A DNA stretch of 64,000 nt from Epiperipatus broadwayi. Taxonomy: Eukaryota > Onychophora > Udeonychophora > Euonychophora > Peripatidae. Location: positions 10,884,876 through 10,948,875 of the forward strand of contig JAQFVV010006203.1 of assembly GCA_028023455.1 (NCBI GenBank), written 5' to 3'. Shown here piece by piece: positions 21,466 to 34,049 of this stretch. How positions within the stretch are numbered: the stretch's first letter is position 1; each line of letters starts with the position of its first letter. Position numbers and translations under genes: made by a program. The notes beneath the pieces were generated by a model that was not told where the DNA came from, searched no databases, and saw nothing but the letters and a program-made list of their open reading frames with translations.

Positions 21466-24400
21466 AAACGACTCGGCTCAGTGGGGTTACAATAAATTTA
21501 AAGAAAAGAGATGATGATCCAGAGATGTATAATCAAGTAAAGATCAAATCCATGGAATACTGATGAACTATAACTACTATGGCATATTGATCTTTTAATA
21601 AACCATCCAAAAAGATTATCTAAATCATTACTCAATGCTTACCATATTAGTCTTACCAATAGATCATACACTCTGAATAAGACTTATGATGCTTTACTTT
21701 ATAAGATTATCTTACAGAATTATATTTACTAAAACAACAAGAGTAAATAACCTCAGGGATTTTAAAACTAAAATTCTTGTGTAAAATTAAAGTTTAAGTT
21801 AAGTTGCCTAACAAAGAATTACTGTGATTAATAAATAAATAAGTGATATCTTAGCTGACCATAAAATAATTATAATATGTTCAATCTTAAAATAATAAAC
21901 AAAACAAATATTAATTCACAAAATTTAATGAATCAATTTAAATTTAACTAATAATGGCCTATTATCTAAGATATTACTTGAGCAAAGAAAAGAGCACGGG
22001 CACTTTTAATGCCTTTCCATACTCACAGACAACCACTAAAGACCTCAAATGCAAATGGATTAGAATTCTTTAAATATATAAGATTTAAGATGATGATAGA
22101 TGATGTGCAGTGAATATAAGATAAGGCGCAGCTTTTAAAATAATATTAATTAAAATATTCTTCTAAAGTACTAATATTGTTAATCTGATATTGCATAATC
22201 TTTAGTCTAAAAAGATATATTGATAATTTAAAAAAAATAAACTTTTAACTAAGTATTTACTTATGTATCTGCTATAATGCAATTATCTTTATTTGTGATT
22301 CAATATGAGAATCATTTACTTTAACATAGCTTTTTTTTTAATTTTCAAGACAGTATCAATTGTATTTAATTAACTTAGAATCTACTTGTAAATTTCTGAA
22401 TTGAAGATTCAATAACTTTAAAAATTTAATACTTTGTGAACTTTGAACCCAAGACAATAATATATTCTCATATAAAAGTAAAACAAACAAACAAAACTTT
22501 TGAAATAATAATAATTTGATTTATTAATAATGAGAGGAAATGTTTATAAATGTAGTAGAATACAAACAGTGCCAATACCGCACTAAGATTTTATATAATT
22601 ATTTGGACTAATTAATAACATTATTGTGCCATCTACTAATCAGAATAACACACAGAACTATGTTTATATTGAAAACCCTAAGCTTAATTTTATACTCCTC
22701 AACTTAACAAACGCTAAGTTGGAGTGAGCATATTCAACAATACTTTTTAAAAATATCATCACTAGTTTCACGGATATAACTAATATCACAGCTAGATATA
22801 TCTTTAAATCAGATTAAGCTAATACTAAAATTAAACTAACTTAAGTGTGTGGGACAATCATTCATCAGAGATCAGTTATACTTGTTTTTAAAATAACTTT
22901 AGTCCACATAACATTATTCCCTCAATGTTTTAAAAATAATGATGTAACAGACTTACAAATCCAGCGGCGAAATTCTGGATGAAAATATTAAATTATTATG
23001 TGTGAATTGACACTTATACCATATGCATATTTAATATACTTTAAAATAAATATAACTTATTGTTGGGTAGCTTGTGTGTGATAAAACTATCATAGCAACA
23101 CAATTCAAACATTGATATACCTATGAGCCTTAAATTAGCTACAACTACCTGAAGAAATACATTTCCTCAAACAAGCATATCTTGTCATCACAAATCTAAA
23201 ACAAATGCAACATCACCTACTGTGGTGGAATTAGCATTAAATCACCATGAATGATAGGCAAAAAATATAAAGATACTAGGCTCCTCAGAGCTGGAAAAGA
23301 ATGTGGTGGCTTCCAAAAATACCTAACTTCAAGGCAAAATGACAATGTCTGGAATTCATCTTCAGTACATCTGGGAACAGGAGCACCCACCAGAAAAGCA
23401 CAATCCTCTCATGGGATTTCCAATGCTTATAAATGTGATCGTCATCACTGAAAAATACAATTCAATACCCTCTTTTTGGGGATAAGCACTATCAAATCAT
23501 GGAAATACAATACAATAAGGATGGAGGATTTTTCTCCACTCCATAAGGCATATTCAAAAATTATAAACGAAGCCTAACTCTTGAGGCTAACAAATTCTTC
23601 TAACTAATAGCAAGATATATACTTCACTTAAACTACTAAGTTATTTCCAAGAAATTTATAAAATACAAAACGTATATCCAATGTTCAAACCAACAAAGCA
23701 AACTATGTGTCAAATGACTACTGTAGAAAATACTTTAAACTCAAATGCATATAAAATTCTAGTCAAGGCACAATGCACAAAAAAAAAAATTAAATGCTAA
23801 AGTATAGTGACTAGTAGACTTTTAAAATTGTATATTTACTTCTCGATGAATATAAAATATTTGTAATTATTATTAATATAACATTCATAAAACAAATGAA
23901 TGGATATTCTCTGATAAACTTCTTTAGTAAATTTAAAATAAAATTGAGTAAAACATCCCATTTATATGAAAATAAGACTATGATATTTAAATCTCTATAA
24001 TAAAATTATTAAATAGAAACTAGCTAGTGTAATGCTTGATAAATAAACTAAATCTACTTAAGAATGGCAAAGAAAATTTACTCTCTAGATAAACCTATTT
24101 CGTTTTAAAATTATAACCCTAGTTTACCTGTATATTTATGCAAAAAGTGTTACATAAAAATTTAATAGCATAAATATTTTTTACGGTTTCATTTTTTTAA
24201 AACCAATAAAGCAGACCATAAAAAAAAAATAATACATTAATTCAAGCTCATATTTCGGCTCCGTGATGATTTTTCCATTTCATAATGTGTAGACAATTTA
24301 TCCAGGTTAAGATATCTATTTGAATTCGAAGCTTCAACTAATACATTTATATACATGGCAATCATTTCCAAACGAAAATGTTCAGTAGTTCTTTATATAA

Positions 24401-27400
24401 ACACATTCACTTTCTTTTATCTTTAAAGATAATTTTAAATATTAAAATAATAAAACATCGTAAGCATAAACATAAGTTGGCATTGGAAAATAAATTATTC
24501 AACTGAGTAGCATAAGTATAATAAGCATAACTATAAGTAAAATAAGCCAGCATTGAAAATAATAAATTCTTCAGCTGAGTACATGTTTTTATATTTATAA
24601 TCCTAGGTTCAAACGCAGAATAATTATAATATATATTTTTAGTTAACTTTCACTGTTCTTCTTTAGATAAATGCATTTTTTTAAAATAGAGCTCTTTTTT
24701 TTTAAAAAAAAAAGTTTCTTAATATTTAAAATGTATTTCTTTTTTTAAACAAATTTCCTTTTATTTATTAAACATAAGAGTAGATTTTTTTTTATAATTA
24801 AGACATTCCTCCGTTTATGAGCAAAGATCAACGGTCATAAGGTTACTTATAAGTACTGGCAATTATAATAAAACATTATGCATTTGATAGAGAGAAGTTC
24901 ATTAATAATATTTTTAAATTCTCTTAAAGCTTTACTTCCAAACATTCTTTTCATACTACTAGCATAAACGAGAATTGGTATTTTATACTACATATTGTCC
25001 ACAGAAACATTATTCTGTTAAGAGCATATTTAAATGTATATATATCATCTATTAAGTAATAAAGTATTAAATTTAATGTCACTTCTAATTTATAAAGACG
25101 CTAACGCATTTCCATTTTAATATTTTAAAATGTTTGAATGTCTTTTTTTTTTTTAATTTCTTCTTCACATGTATTTTTAATTTGATAGGAGATATACTAT
25201 ATTTTAGTGCAATAAAGTCTTTAGCCATAACAATACTTAATAATTTAAGTTTTACTTCTAAATAAAGAAAAATAAATAGATCAAAAGTAAATGAAATATG
25301 AGACGCTGTATTTTCTTCAAACATTTTACCGTAAATTTTAATGTCTCAATTGTAATGAAAACTGTCAGAAAAAATGGATTACCTTACTTTTAGCTTCAGC
25401 AAGTCATGTTTACAAGACGATTTTTAAATAATTATTTTAAATATACTTTTATTTTTTTTAGCAAATATAAAGTTTTATAAAATTACTTTTTTATTAACAA
25501 AATTTTAAGATCCAGTCTAGTTGAATCAAAAATAAGATCAGCAACTGAATGGTCCTGGATCCCTGTTTTATCTAATAATCTTTTATACCCCCCCCTTTTT
25601 TTGATCAATTGGCTTGTAAACCAATCAAATTATTTTTTATTACATTTTTCTAATCTTGACAATTCAGCTGTGAAATCAATCTACTGACGTAATCAATATA
25701 ATTTTCTTATACCACATGACCTTCAACTGCAAAGTCAAAATTTTATTAACAAATATTGTGCAATAATTTATTTAAATGATATTTTATCCAACCCATAGTA
25801 ATAAATATAAAATTTAAAGTTATACTCTTTATTAAACCCATAAATATTTCATTGAAATAATTTTATCCACACATTTGTTTTATTTACTTATTTTAAATAA
25901 TAGTGGGATTAAATTTTTTTTTTTTTATGTTTCCATGTCAATGCATGCACATTCTCACATACCAATGCAAGTTAATTGTTTAAAAGTTATTTTTAAAACT
26001 ACAACAATAGAATGTTAATGAATGTTTAATCTAAACAATTTTTTATAACTGAATGTTAAACTACAAAACTAATAATAAATATTCTTATTTCTTTTTTTAA
26101 TAAAAACTTACATATCATTTTTTTTTAAATTTATTACTTAATTATTCCAACTTATTTATAATATTTAATTATTATTCTTTAAACATTAAAATGAATTACA
26201 CAACAATACATTTAATATTACTTACAAACTGACAACTATTTCTGATATCTTTCTTTTTTTAAAATTCAAATCATTATTTAGCATCTCTTACCAACCTAAC
26301 TCATATATTTTTTTTTTCAAATTCTTAGACATAATTCCATAATATACAATAATGATTACAATCAATACAAGATTATCCTATTTTAGTCATTAATTAATTT
26401 AATTTTCATTTTTATCATTATTATTTTTTTAAAAATCAGACAATTTCAAACCAAAAGGTTAAGCTAAGATAACCTTTGGCTCCTTTTGGAACTAAGTGAA
26501 ACTTCAGTTAGGTACAATATATATATACATTTAGAAAATAAATCAATTAAGATTTTATGAAATAATTAGAAACATCAATTATAACATATGCTTTCTAAAT
26601 TAAATTGCATCATTGCTAATATTAAATTTTATTGTGACATGTTTGCGATTGAGTATTACATAAGAGAGATATTTGTCTTGAAGAAATGGAGGTAGAGGTC
26701 TTTATAAACTCTACTAAATGAAAAATACGAGCTAAATCAAAAAATAAAAAATAGAATGGGATTATTTAAAAATTGGATATATGTGGTAAGTTGAATAATT
26801 TGAAAATAGTATTTTAATATTTGGAAATTAAACATTTTATGTTCACCAAATATTTTTAAACAGAATTTAAAATTAAAAAAAGATGGATATACATTTGATG
26901 GTAAATTGTTTTATAGAAAATCAGTAATTCAAGAAGAAAAGGATTGGATTTTTTTTTTAAATGAAGGAAATTAAAAGTAAATTAAAAATGTTTCAAAGGT
27001 TACAGTTTCTGATTGGAATTGTGAATAGGACAAGAATCATTAGTATACTATTTAAAATGAGTAATAGAAGACTACTATTAATCTTGACTAAATACTTGTT
27101 AGTTTGCTAATTTCAAAGCTCTAGTCAAAGGGTTATTTGGAATGACTAATCCCAGCCCCACCCTTTGGATTTTGAGATCCCGGGTACAGATATGGAATTG
27201 GGCTCCCAGTAAATAAAAAAGTGAATAAATAAATAAAATCTTTAATTTTTAATACAAGAAAGAACTATTTGGTTACAATTATCAGTTGTTTATAAAAATG
27301 TTCAAAGGTAAGACTTTTGGAAATTTGCTGTGTTTAAGTAAACTTTAGTTTTATGTACAAGAACTTGCATCAAATGTTTGTCTCTCAGTCTATTTATTAA

Positions 27401-27572
27401 TGCTTAATATTATGTTATTGATTAAAATAAGGTAATTTGGTGTGGGTCCCCACTAGCCCTGGGTCATACACTCCATTAATTGATCTTAGGGACGCTACTG
27501 ATTAATCCTGTTATATGCAGAATCAGATCTACATAGCCTTTATTTTTATTTTAAATGTATAACATCTATCTG

Positions 27573-27660
27573 GGCACCAATTTAATTCAGTGGTAGAGTG
27601 ACAGACCTGAGACCTAGAAGTTTCTTGAAGATTGTCTTATCACTTAAATCCTTAAAAGAT
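27573..27660 (+). repeat. tRNA-like SINE remnant
   Basis: TTCAGTGGTAGAGTGACAGA resembles a tRNA A box and D arm, followed by an anticodon-like ACCTGAGACC and then AAGTTTCTTG. No B box or tail is clear. A decayed tRNA-derived SINE is the simplest reading. Confidence 0.3.
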
Positions 27661-27751
27661 CATATGATCTCTCTAGCAATTAAATATTTGATTATGTACA
27701 GATAAATACATGCCCACATGTATACATAATGTTAAATGTGTATATACCGCC

Positions 27752-27766
27752 ATGTATATTATGAAA
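27752..27766. repeat. target-site duplication, left (R454 copy 2)
   Basis: ATGTATATTATGAAA is repeated exactly at 28028-28042 on the far side of the truncated R454 copy. Confidence 0.8.
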
Positions 27767-28027
27767 CCAGCAAGCATCACATGGTTTTGTAGTTAAGTAG
27801 AGATAAAAGGTGGCTGCGGGAGTGTTGCATTAGATCCTAAGATCTAGATGCAGTGCTCTCAGATCCAAAGCTCCTCACTGATGAAGACCACAAGCCAGAA
27901 ACTAGTCTGGGGATATTGGATGAGTAGGCATTAGATAGGGATTTTATGCACAAGCCTTCTGGCATCCATTGATTACTCTGTTTAGCACAGGTGGCACTAC
28001 TATATGGAGTTTTGCTTTGCTTTGTTT
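27767..28027 (+). mobile_element. R454 element, short 5'-truncated copy
   Basis: A single partial unit, corresponding to the last ~250 bases of R454 (from TTTTGTAGTTAAGTAGA through the hammerhead-like motif to GTGGCACTACTATATGGAG). An exact 15-bp duplication bounds it. Loss of the 5' part with retention of the 3' end and a long target duplication is the signature of target-primed reverse transcription. It indicates that R454 moves through RNA. Confidence 0.85.
27863..27921 (+). ncRNA. hammerhead-like ribozyme with intact core
   Basis: This is the best core in the window: CTGATGA (27878-27884), GAAAC (27898-27902) and cleavage triplet GTC (27905-27907). Inner stem I pairs TCCTCA with TGGGGA (six pairs, one G-U). 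Outer stem I pairs ATCCAA with TTGGAT, separated by an internal loop as in natural type I hammerheads. Stem II is weak (AGACC/GCCA with one mismatch). Helix III has two pairs closing a two-base loop. Confidence 0.7.
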
Positions 28028-28042
28028 ATGTATATTATGAAA
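28028..28042. repeat. target-site duplication, right (R454 copy 2)
   Basis: Exact partner of 27752-27766. Confidence 0.8.
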
Positions 28043-28342
28043 TTTATCATTTATAATTCATGACTTTTCACTTATTGATAGATGTGCATATATAAAATGT
28101 GAACATTTTTATTATCTAATATATAAATATGTCTGTGTTAACATAGTTAACAAATAATTGGATGATCGTTTGTTTGGGAATTTATATGTTCAGACACCAG
28201 CAGTAGCAAAGTTGGAGCCATGATCCATGGATCCTAAGTTCCAGACTCTGCCATTCTGCCATTTCTCTATATATTTTTTGCTTATGAAAATTTTTATTAT
28301 TACGTATATTTTGATTATAAGTGACTATTTTGATGTTAACAG

Positions 28343-28438
28343 GAAGCCTTCAATAATGCTACTGTCGATTTGGAACTTGCTGAAAGAGAACAATTTTATT
28401 TTGGTGCTAAACTAGTACGTGGTGCTTACATGGAACAG
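28343..28438 (+). CDS. PRODH: proline dehydrogenase exon ([10 protein letters not shown])
   Basis: This exon of 32 codons, phase 0 on both sides, encodes [20 protein letters not shown] followed by [12 protein letters not shown]. The GAKLVRGAY string is one of the most conserved in the family. It lies in the barrel near the FAD and proline pocket, where the Arg contributes to flavin contacts. The acceptor is TTAACAG and the donor GTTAGT. Confidence 0.95.
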
Positions 28439-31388
28439 GTTAGTAAAATAATTGTATATGTGTTGTTTGTGTAAATTTATCATTTTTTAAAATAACTATA
28501 TGTATAGGGGTGTAACTAATTTATTTCTGAATGGAACATTTTTTAATTTTATTTGTTGCATCTTCTTACAGATACATTTCTGTGTAGCTACACATATATT
28601 GATTTATAATATATATGTAAGTAATCAATCAAATCTTTTAATTTTTCTATGCATTTTTGAAAGCTTGTTTTTAATTCAAGCTGTCGTCCAGTACAAAATA
28701 TCTCAGATTAATCTTTCTCACATATGTGTATTTCACCAAGATGTTTGAAATATCTAATTTTCAACAAAGAAACAATAGTTTGACTTTTTATTTATATGTC
28801 TTAAGTAAGTCTTGTTTCATTAACAGATAATCTTGCATATATATGAGGTATTTAACTTATCAAGCTTTAGTATTCCTATTTCATAGTGGATAATAATAAT
28901 TTATATGTACATTGTGACATCTAATGGAGCAGAAATATCATATTGTATGTGCAATAAAGTGACTAAGATGCCTGAGAAGATCTATAACCAATCTTTTTTT
29001 TTAAGGTTTGCTGTGTACTTCTTCTGAAAATTTGCTATTAAATCATGAGTTATCTTCCAGTGTAAAATAACACAATCCAAACTTCTTTTACTATATATCT
29101 ATTTTACAGATCAATCTATGATTGTTAGGTAAACTAGAGGTTTAAAATTTCTGAACATCCATACAGTAAAAAATAGTCTAACTTTCTGTTTAGATTTGTT
29201 ACAATCTAACTATAAATTATTCTCTATTTCTCAAATATTCGAAAATCAGTATATATGTGAAACCAACGGCTGAAATATTCAAATTTTAAATTAAATAAGT
29301 CATAATTAAAACATATAAATAAAAAAACAGATTATCATTTCTGTGAGGATGTTCAGGTATTTCAAACCTTCAGCTCAATTTATAATCAAAAGTTAATCCA
29401 TGAAGTACATATAAAGTGAGAACCTGGTCAAGGATATTTTTTACTGGATAATAGCTCGTGACTTAAAAGCAAGCCTACAAAAAGATTGTGTTAGCAAATC
29501 TAAAAGATTTGATTGGTTACAGATGTTCTCAGTCACATTATTCAATTTATTTAATATATATTTATAAGTTTTACAAGTATTATTTCATACTTTAATAAAT
29601 TATATATAATATTAGATATAATGTGATTTTAACTTAAGAAATATACATATCAAATATACTAAAACATGAAAGAATCAAAGGATTTCTAAGTGACATCAAG
29701 TACTTATATATTAGGCCAAAGATTTGGAACTCACAACAGGTTTTTTCTATTTATAAATACTTGAAATAGTAATGTAGTTAATTATATAATTGATGGTAAT
29801 ATATTAATGAATATATATATTTTTTTTTACTTTAATAATTACTGCACTATAATTTATACTTTAAGTTAACTCGAGTATTGAATTATAATTTAATAACCCC
29901 CTAAATCTTTTTAAATATTTTATACATAAATAAAGTATAATAAAATTTTGACTTGAAATGAATAAGAAGTTTTCTATTACCTAAATTGACCAATTTCTCC
30001 AAATGCAACTAAAAGTCACAGTGGATAAAAAACCTACTTTTAAAATAAACAGCTTCCTTCAGGGCAAAAACCTCTTCAACAGTCTCTCAGAGGGAAATAG
30101 TGAAGAAGAAAGCAGCAATTGTCAGGCTTGCTAATTATTAAATGATGAGATTTAAGCAGTTTTCTATCCCTGTGATATCTTCTATCTCAGAATAGTTAGA
30201 TATCCATTTACCAAACAATTTTAAATGTTTATCTGGATTGGTTATTGACCACCTACCTGAGAGAACATCCTAAGTTTCTTGAAAAGAATTTCATTTGGCT
30301 CAGATGTAAACTTAATGCAGTAAGGATAACAGATAGATGCATTATCTTTATGCTATGAATTTCTTTCTAAAAGCCATAGTATAAGTACAAATGCAAATAT
30401 CTATCTACCTATTATCCCATGCAAATATAGCTTGTGTGTGTGTGCATACATGCATATACTGTATTAGGCCAATCTTCTAAAGGAGCAGGGTTATTTTTTT
30501 ACAGATTTGGCTATAGTTAATATTTTGTATATGATGTTTATTTATTTTTGACTTATAAATGGATCTCTTAAACTAACCATTATTAGCATCACAGGAGAAT
30601 ATTTTTAAGTTTATTTAAAAATAATTTATTACAAAATCAATATTTAATTTATGATAAAATAGAACATTATCAATCTACGCAATTATGTCATAAATATTTA
30701 TAGAATGAATAATTATGTATTAAAACTAGTACATGGGAACAAAAAAAATCAATGTATGGGATGAATATAGGAAAGAAAAAGTAGTGTACTCATTCCAAAC
30801 AAAAGTATTGTTAAATTTTATTTAATTTACTTATATTTTTTCAGACTTTTTTTATTTGGATTTTTATTTTTAAAAAAATATTTCGTTAATCCCAACTACT
30901 GTTTCATTTACTTTTTCTTTTTATTTTATGTATGGTACATATGCTCTTTGAATTGGGGCTTAGATCTGTCTCCCAAATAGCTAGCACATACTAAACTCAA
31001 TTGGCTAACCAATATTGATTAATAAATGGGTATACAATTAGTTTTTAGAAAGTAAAACAAGGTTGGAACAACACTAAGAATCATCATCACTTTACCCTTT
31101 GGTAAATCTAATGAATAATGCCTTTTTTATTATTTTTCTATTTATGGGGCTGGGGGTTGTTGGAAAGATCTTTATTCCACACTTGGCTATTTTAAAACCG
31201 GTTTATTTTTCTATTAATATATAACATATATTATTATACTATAAAATAGATTTATAAGAAGCAATGTGTCAATTTACATTATCATTTTAAAACTGTTTCT
31301 GATATTTCTGCTTAGATTTTTAATTCATTTGATTATTTCTCTAGAACTAGAAAAAAACATGCAGTTTTTTTTATCTTCTTATTTTTAG
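28439..31388 (+). other. PRODH: PRODH intron, no features seen
   Basis: An AT-rich intron of about 2.95 kb. Apart from a short GT/CA-type run near 30440 and the polypyrimidine acceptor (TTATTTTTAG), nothing is recognisable. Confidence 0.8.
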
Positions 31389-31573
31389 GAGCGTGAACGT
31401 GCACGAGAATTAGGCTATGAAGACCCAATTCTTCCAAACTATGAAAGTACTAATGCAATGTATCATAAAGTTTTAGAGGAGTGTATGAGGCAAATTAAAA
31501 AAAGAGGTGGTCAGAAGATTGCCATAATGGTTGCTAGTCATAACGAAGACACTGTTCGCTTTACTGTCCAAAA
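31389..31573 (+). CDS. PRODH: proline dehydrogenase exon (VASHNEDTV)
   Basis: This 185-nt exon begins in phase 0 and ends after two bases of a codon. It encodes ERERARELGYEDPILPNYES, then TNAMYHKVLEECMRQIKK, then IAIMVASHNEDTVRFTVQ. The YEDPI.P.YE.TNAMYH and VASHNEDTVRF strings are diagnostic of animal PRODH. The split Asn codon is completed by the first base of the next exon (AA|T). The donor is GTAAGT. Confidence 0.96.
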
Positions 31574-32254
31574 GTAAGTTTGAAGGAAAATTAGTATTTA
31601 CAATATTTTTTTTTTGTTAAAATAAATAAATAAATAATGGAGTAGCTTATTGCTTGGGAGTTCATATATTGCTTGAGCACTAGAATTTACCTTAACTAGT
31701 GTTATTCAGTGAATCTTACAGTTTGGAGAACTGCACCAAACATCACTGAATATTTTTTTATTCAATACTTATATATGAAATCTGCTTAGGACTCATACAG
31801 ATTACTTGATTATTATATTCTTGAAGTTGCAATAACTAGATTGGACTTTTGATATAGAGTTTGTGTTCTCCTATCTTACGTAATTTAGCATATATGCTCT
31901 CAAAGAAATATATTTCTGGTAAATTTCTTATCAACCTTTTCAATTACTACTTATTTTAGAAAGCACTATCTTTTCTCTGAAAAAAAGCTTATCAATAGCA
32001 GTCATGTAGAAAATTTATAGTACATGAAATCGTTAGCAGATTGTTGCACAAATAAAACTTTAATGATTCATGATAATATTATCATCATTATATAACAGGC
32101 ATTTTTTTAGTATATTAATAATGTGTGCATGAAAACATAATGCACTTCTATAAAAATAAATGTATTATATAAAAAATTTTGCAGTAATGAAATCAATATT
32201 TTTTTTAATTACAAAATTTACATATTTAATATTATATAGAAACAAACATCTGTT

Positions 32255-32361
32255 CATACATTTTTACAAATTTACATGCACTTGCCCATGAGTATCAGTT
32301 TGAACTTATGCTTTTTAAACAAGCTCATGGACAAGTGCATGTAAATTCGTAAAAGCGTATG
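32255..32361. repeat. 38-bp inverted repeat (MITE-like hairpin)
   Basis: Arms 32255-32292 and 32324-32361 are near-perfect reverse complements (for example ACATGCACTTG against CAAGTGCATGT), separated by a 31-base loop. Weaker pairing extends about 15 bases outward. It is probably a small non-autonomous DNA transposon. No clear target duplication was fixed. Confidence 0.75.
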
Positions 32362-33346
32362 ACTGGAGATTTGCTTCTTCTTTATAATATTACATACACA
32401 GTCCATGCTAGAAAAATAATAGACTATTTATTACAATAATTTATATTTGGAATTGTACACGATAGACCATGGGGTGTGCTTTATTTAGCTAAATAGGAAA
32501 TTAAGATTTGTTTGATGACATATAATTGTTGCTTAATGAATAAAATGATTAATGAAATATTGAAACTTAGGATTATAGTCTGCAGTTTTGAACATCTCCT
32601 CTATTCCTATATCCCTCAAATGAGAGAGATCACAACTTTAGAAATTAGTAGAATTTTAATTATATAAGCTGATACCAATTTATCTTATTTAAAAGAATGA
32701 AATTTATTTTGTCAATCTAGATTTTAGGACACATCCAAATATATTCTGGATATATAAGTTAATTAATTCTATTTTTATATAAACTTTATTAGATACCTAT
32801 GATGCTTTTTTTTTTCTGAATATGTGACACATATAAATATATTGTTGCCAATAGTGTGTACTTATTGCAATTATTTCAACTTTTCAAATGATTAATTTGA
32901 AATAGTTATTTAAGCGTATTTTATAAAACTTTTTTTTTTTAAGATCACAATTTTTAGATTCTGTTACATTTGTTGGGAAGTGATGAAATCTCTAAATAAC
33001 ACTGTACCATATGTCCATTTTTATTTTTTTTTTGCCAAGTGATACTTCTATCCCAGTCTATTGATTTTATTGCCTCATGCAAAATCGCAATAAGAATTGT
33101 CAGTCTGCTAAATCTTTAATTTTTGTTTTCCTGAAACTGAGGTCTTGCCTATTTTATCCCCCCCCCGCCCCCCGAAAAAAAAGACGGAAGTCAGATTTGC
33201 TATGCATGTAATAAGATGTAATTGTGGATTTCATAATTAGGGCAAAGAAATATATGGTAGCATAAGTGGCTTATGATGACTGATCTTTATAGCAAGTTGA
33301 CTAAACATGATACAGAAATATAGAGAAATATAGAGAGCAGAAAGTC

Positions 33347-34035
33347 CTATTGGGAGGTTTACAAACTCATATATCCAAAGCTAAGCCCACTGCAATCTGA
33401 ATTGGGCATAAATAACAAACGAATAATTAAAAAGTCAAAGAACTGGGTTTTTGAGCCTATGACTTTCTTCTCAAGTTTAATCTCACCTCGTTGCCTACAA
33501 GCCATTTTCTGGTATGGAGAAAAGGTTTTAGTGGACTCAATTCTCAGTGCAATTTATGTAAAACCAATGATGAGACACTCCAACATTTATTTTATAACTA
33601 TTCCTTTCTTGGGCCAGTCAGATCCCTGATCATAGATTGTGTGTCATCTGACCACAAGGATGTATTATCTATCAAGAGAGCTTTCAAAAATGGCTTTTTC
33701 TCTACTATCAGATTAGCCATCTTCATAATATTTGTGGTTTGGCTTACGAGGTGCAATTTTCTGTTCACTCAAGTAAGTCACAGTGTCTGGCGGGTATATA
33801 CAAAGATTATTACTAAAATCAAAAACAGAGATAAACTTTTGACCCCAGAATGGTTATATCGGGAAACCTGGTCTCAATGCTCCTTTCCAGATGATGAGTA
33901 ACCACCTCAAGATTTTCTATTTCTTCACACCAGTTGTACTGCACTTGATATTTGACTGTTTTCCATTATTACATGTTATCAGTGATTCAATGTAATTACA
34001 AATAATGCCATGAATAAATTTTTCTTTTAATAAAA
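33347..34035 (+). mobile_element. 5'-truncated L1/Tx1-like LINE 3' end
   Basis: The fragment encodes the last part of an ORF2 protein. The frame at 33491-33901 contains CNLCKTNDETLQHLFYN, a CxxC...H zinc-knuckle like CSLCKSGNETFQHLFEEC of the LINE at 55151-57223. An upstream frame (33402-33629) covers the piece before it, so one frameshift separates them. The element ends with TTTTAATAAAA and a run of about 14 As. The short length and A-tail fit a 5'-truncated insertion. Confidence 0.8.
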
Positions 34036-34049
34036 AAAAAAAAAAAAGA

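Larger units (their letters stand above)
18038..28342 (+). other. PRODH: PRODH intron with R454 elements and purine tract
   Basis: This 10.3-kb intron carries the R454 element 18977-20360, the purine tract 20895-21465 and the short R454 copy 27767-28027. The long stretch 21470-27760 is AT-rich with no exon, gene or clear element that I could read, apart from weak SINE-like text near 27573-27640. The donor is GTAAAT and the acceptor TTAACAG. Confidence 0.8.

Noticed and set aside
26450-26500. Short palindrome CCAAAAGGTTA...AACCTTTGG..CCTTTTGG
   Set aside because: Arms are short and broken, with no flanking duplication or second copy in the window.
33160-33175. C-rich run, with similar G or C runs at 36066, 45553 and 18911
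   Set aside because: Simple homopolymers in AT-rich DNA. No repeat structure or G-quadruplex spacing beyond a single run.
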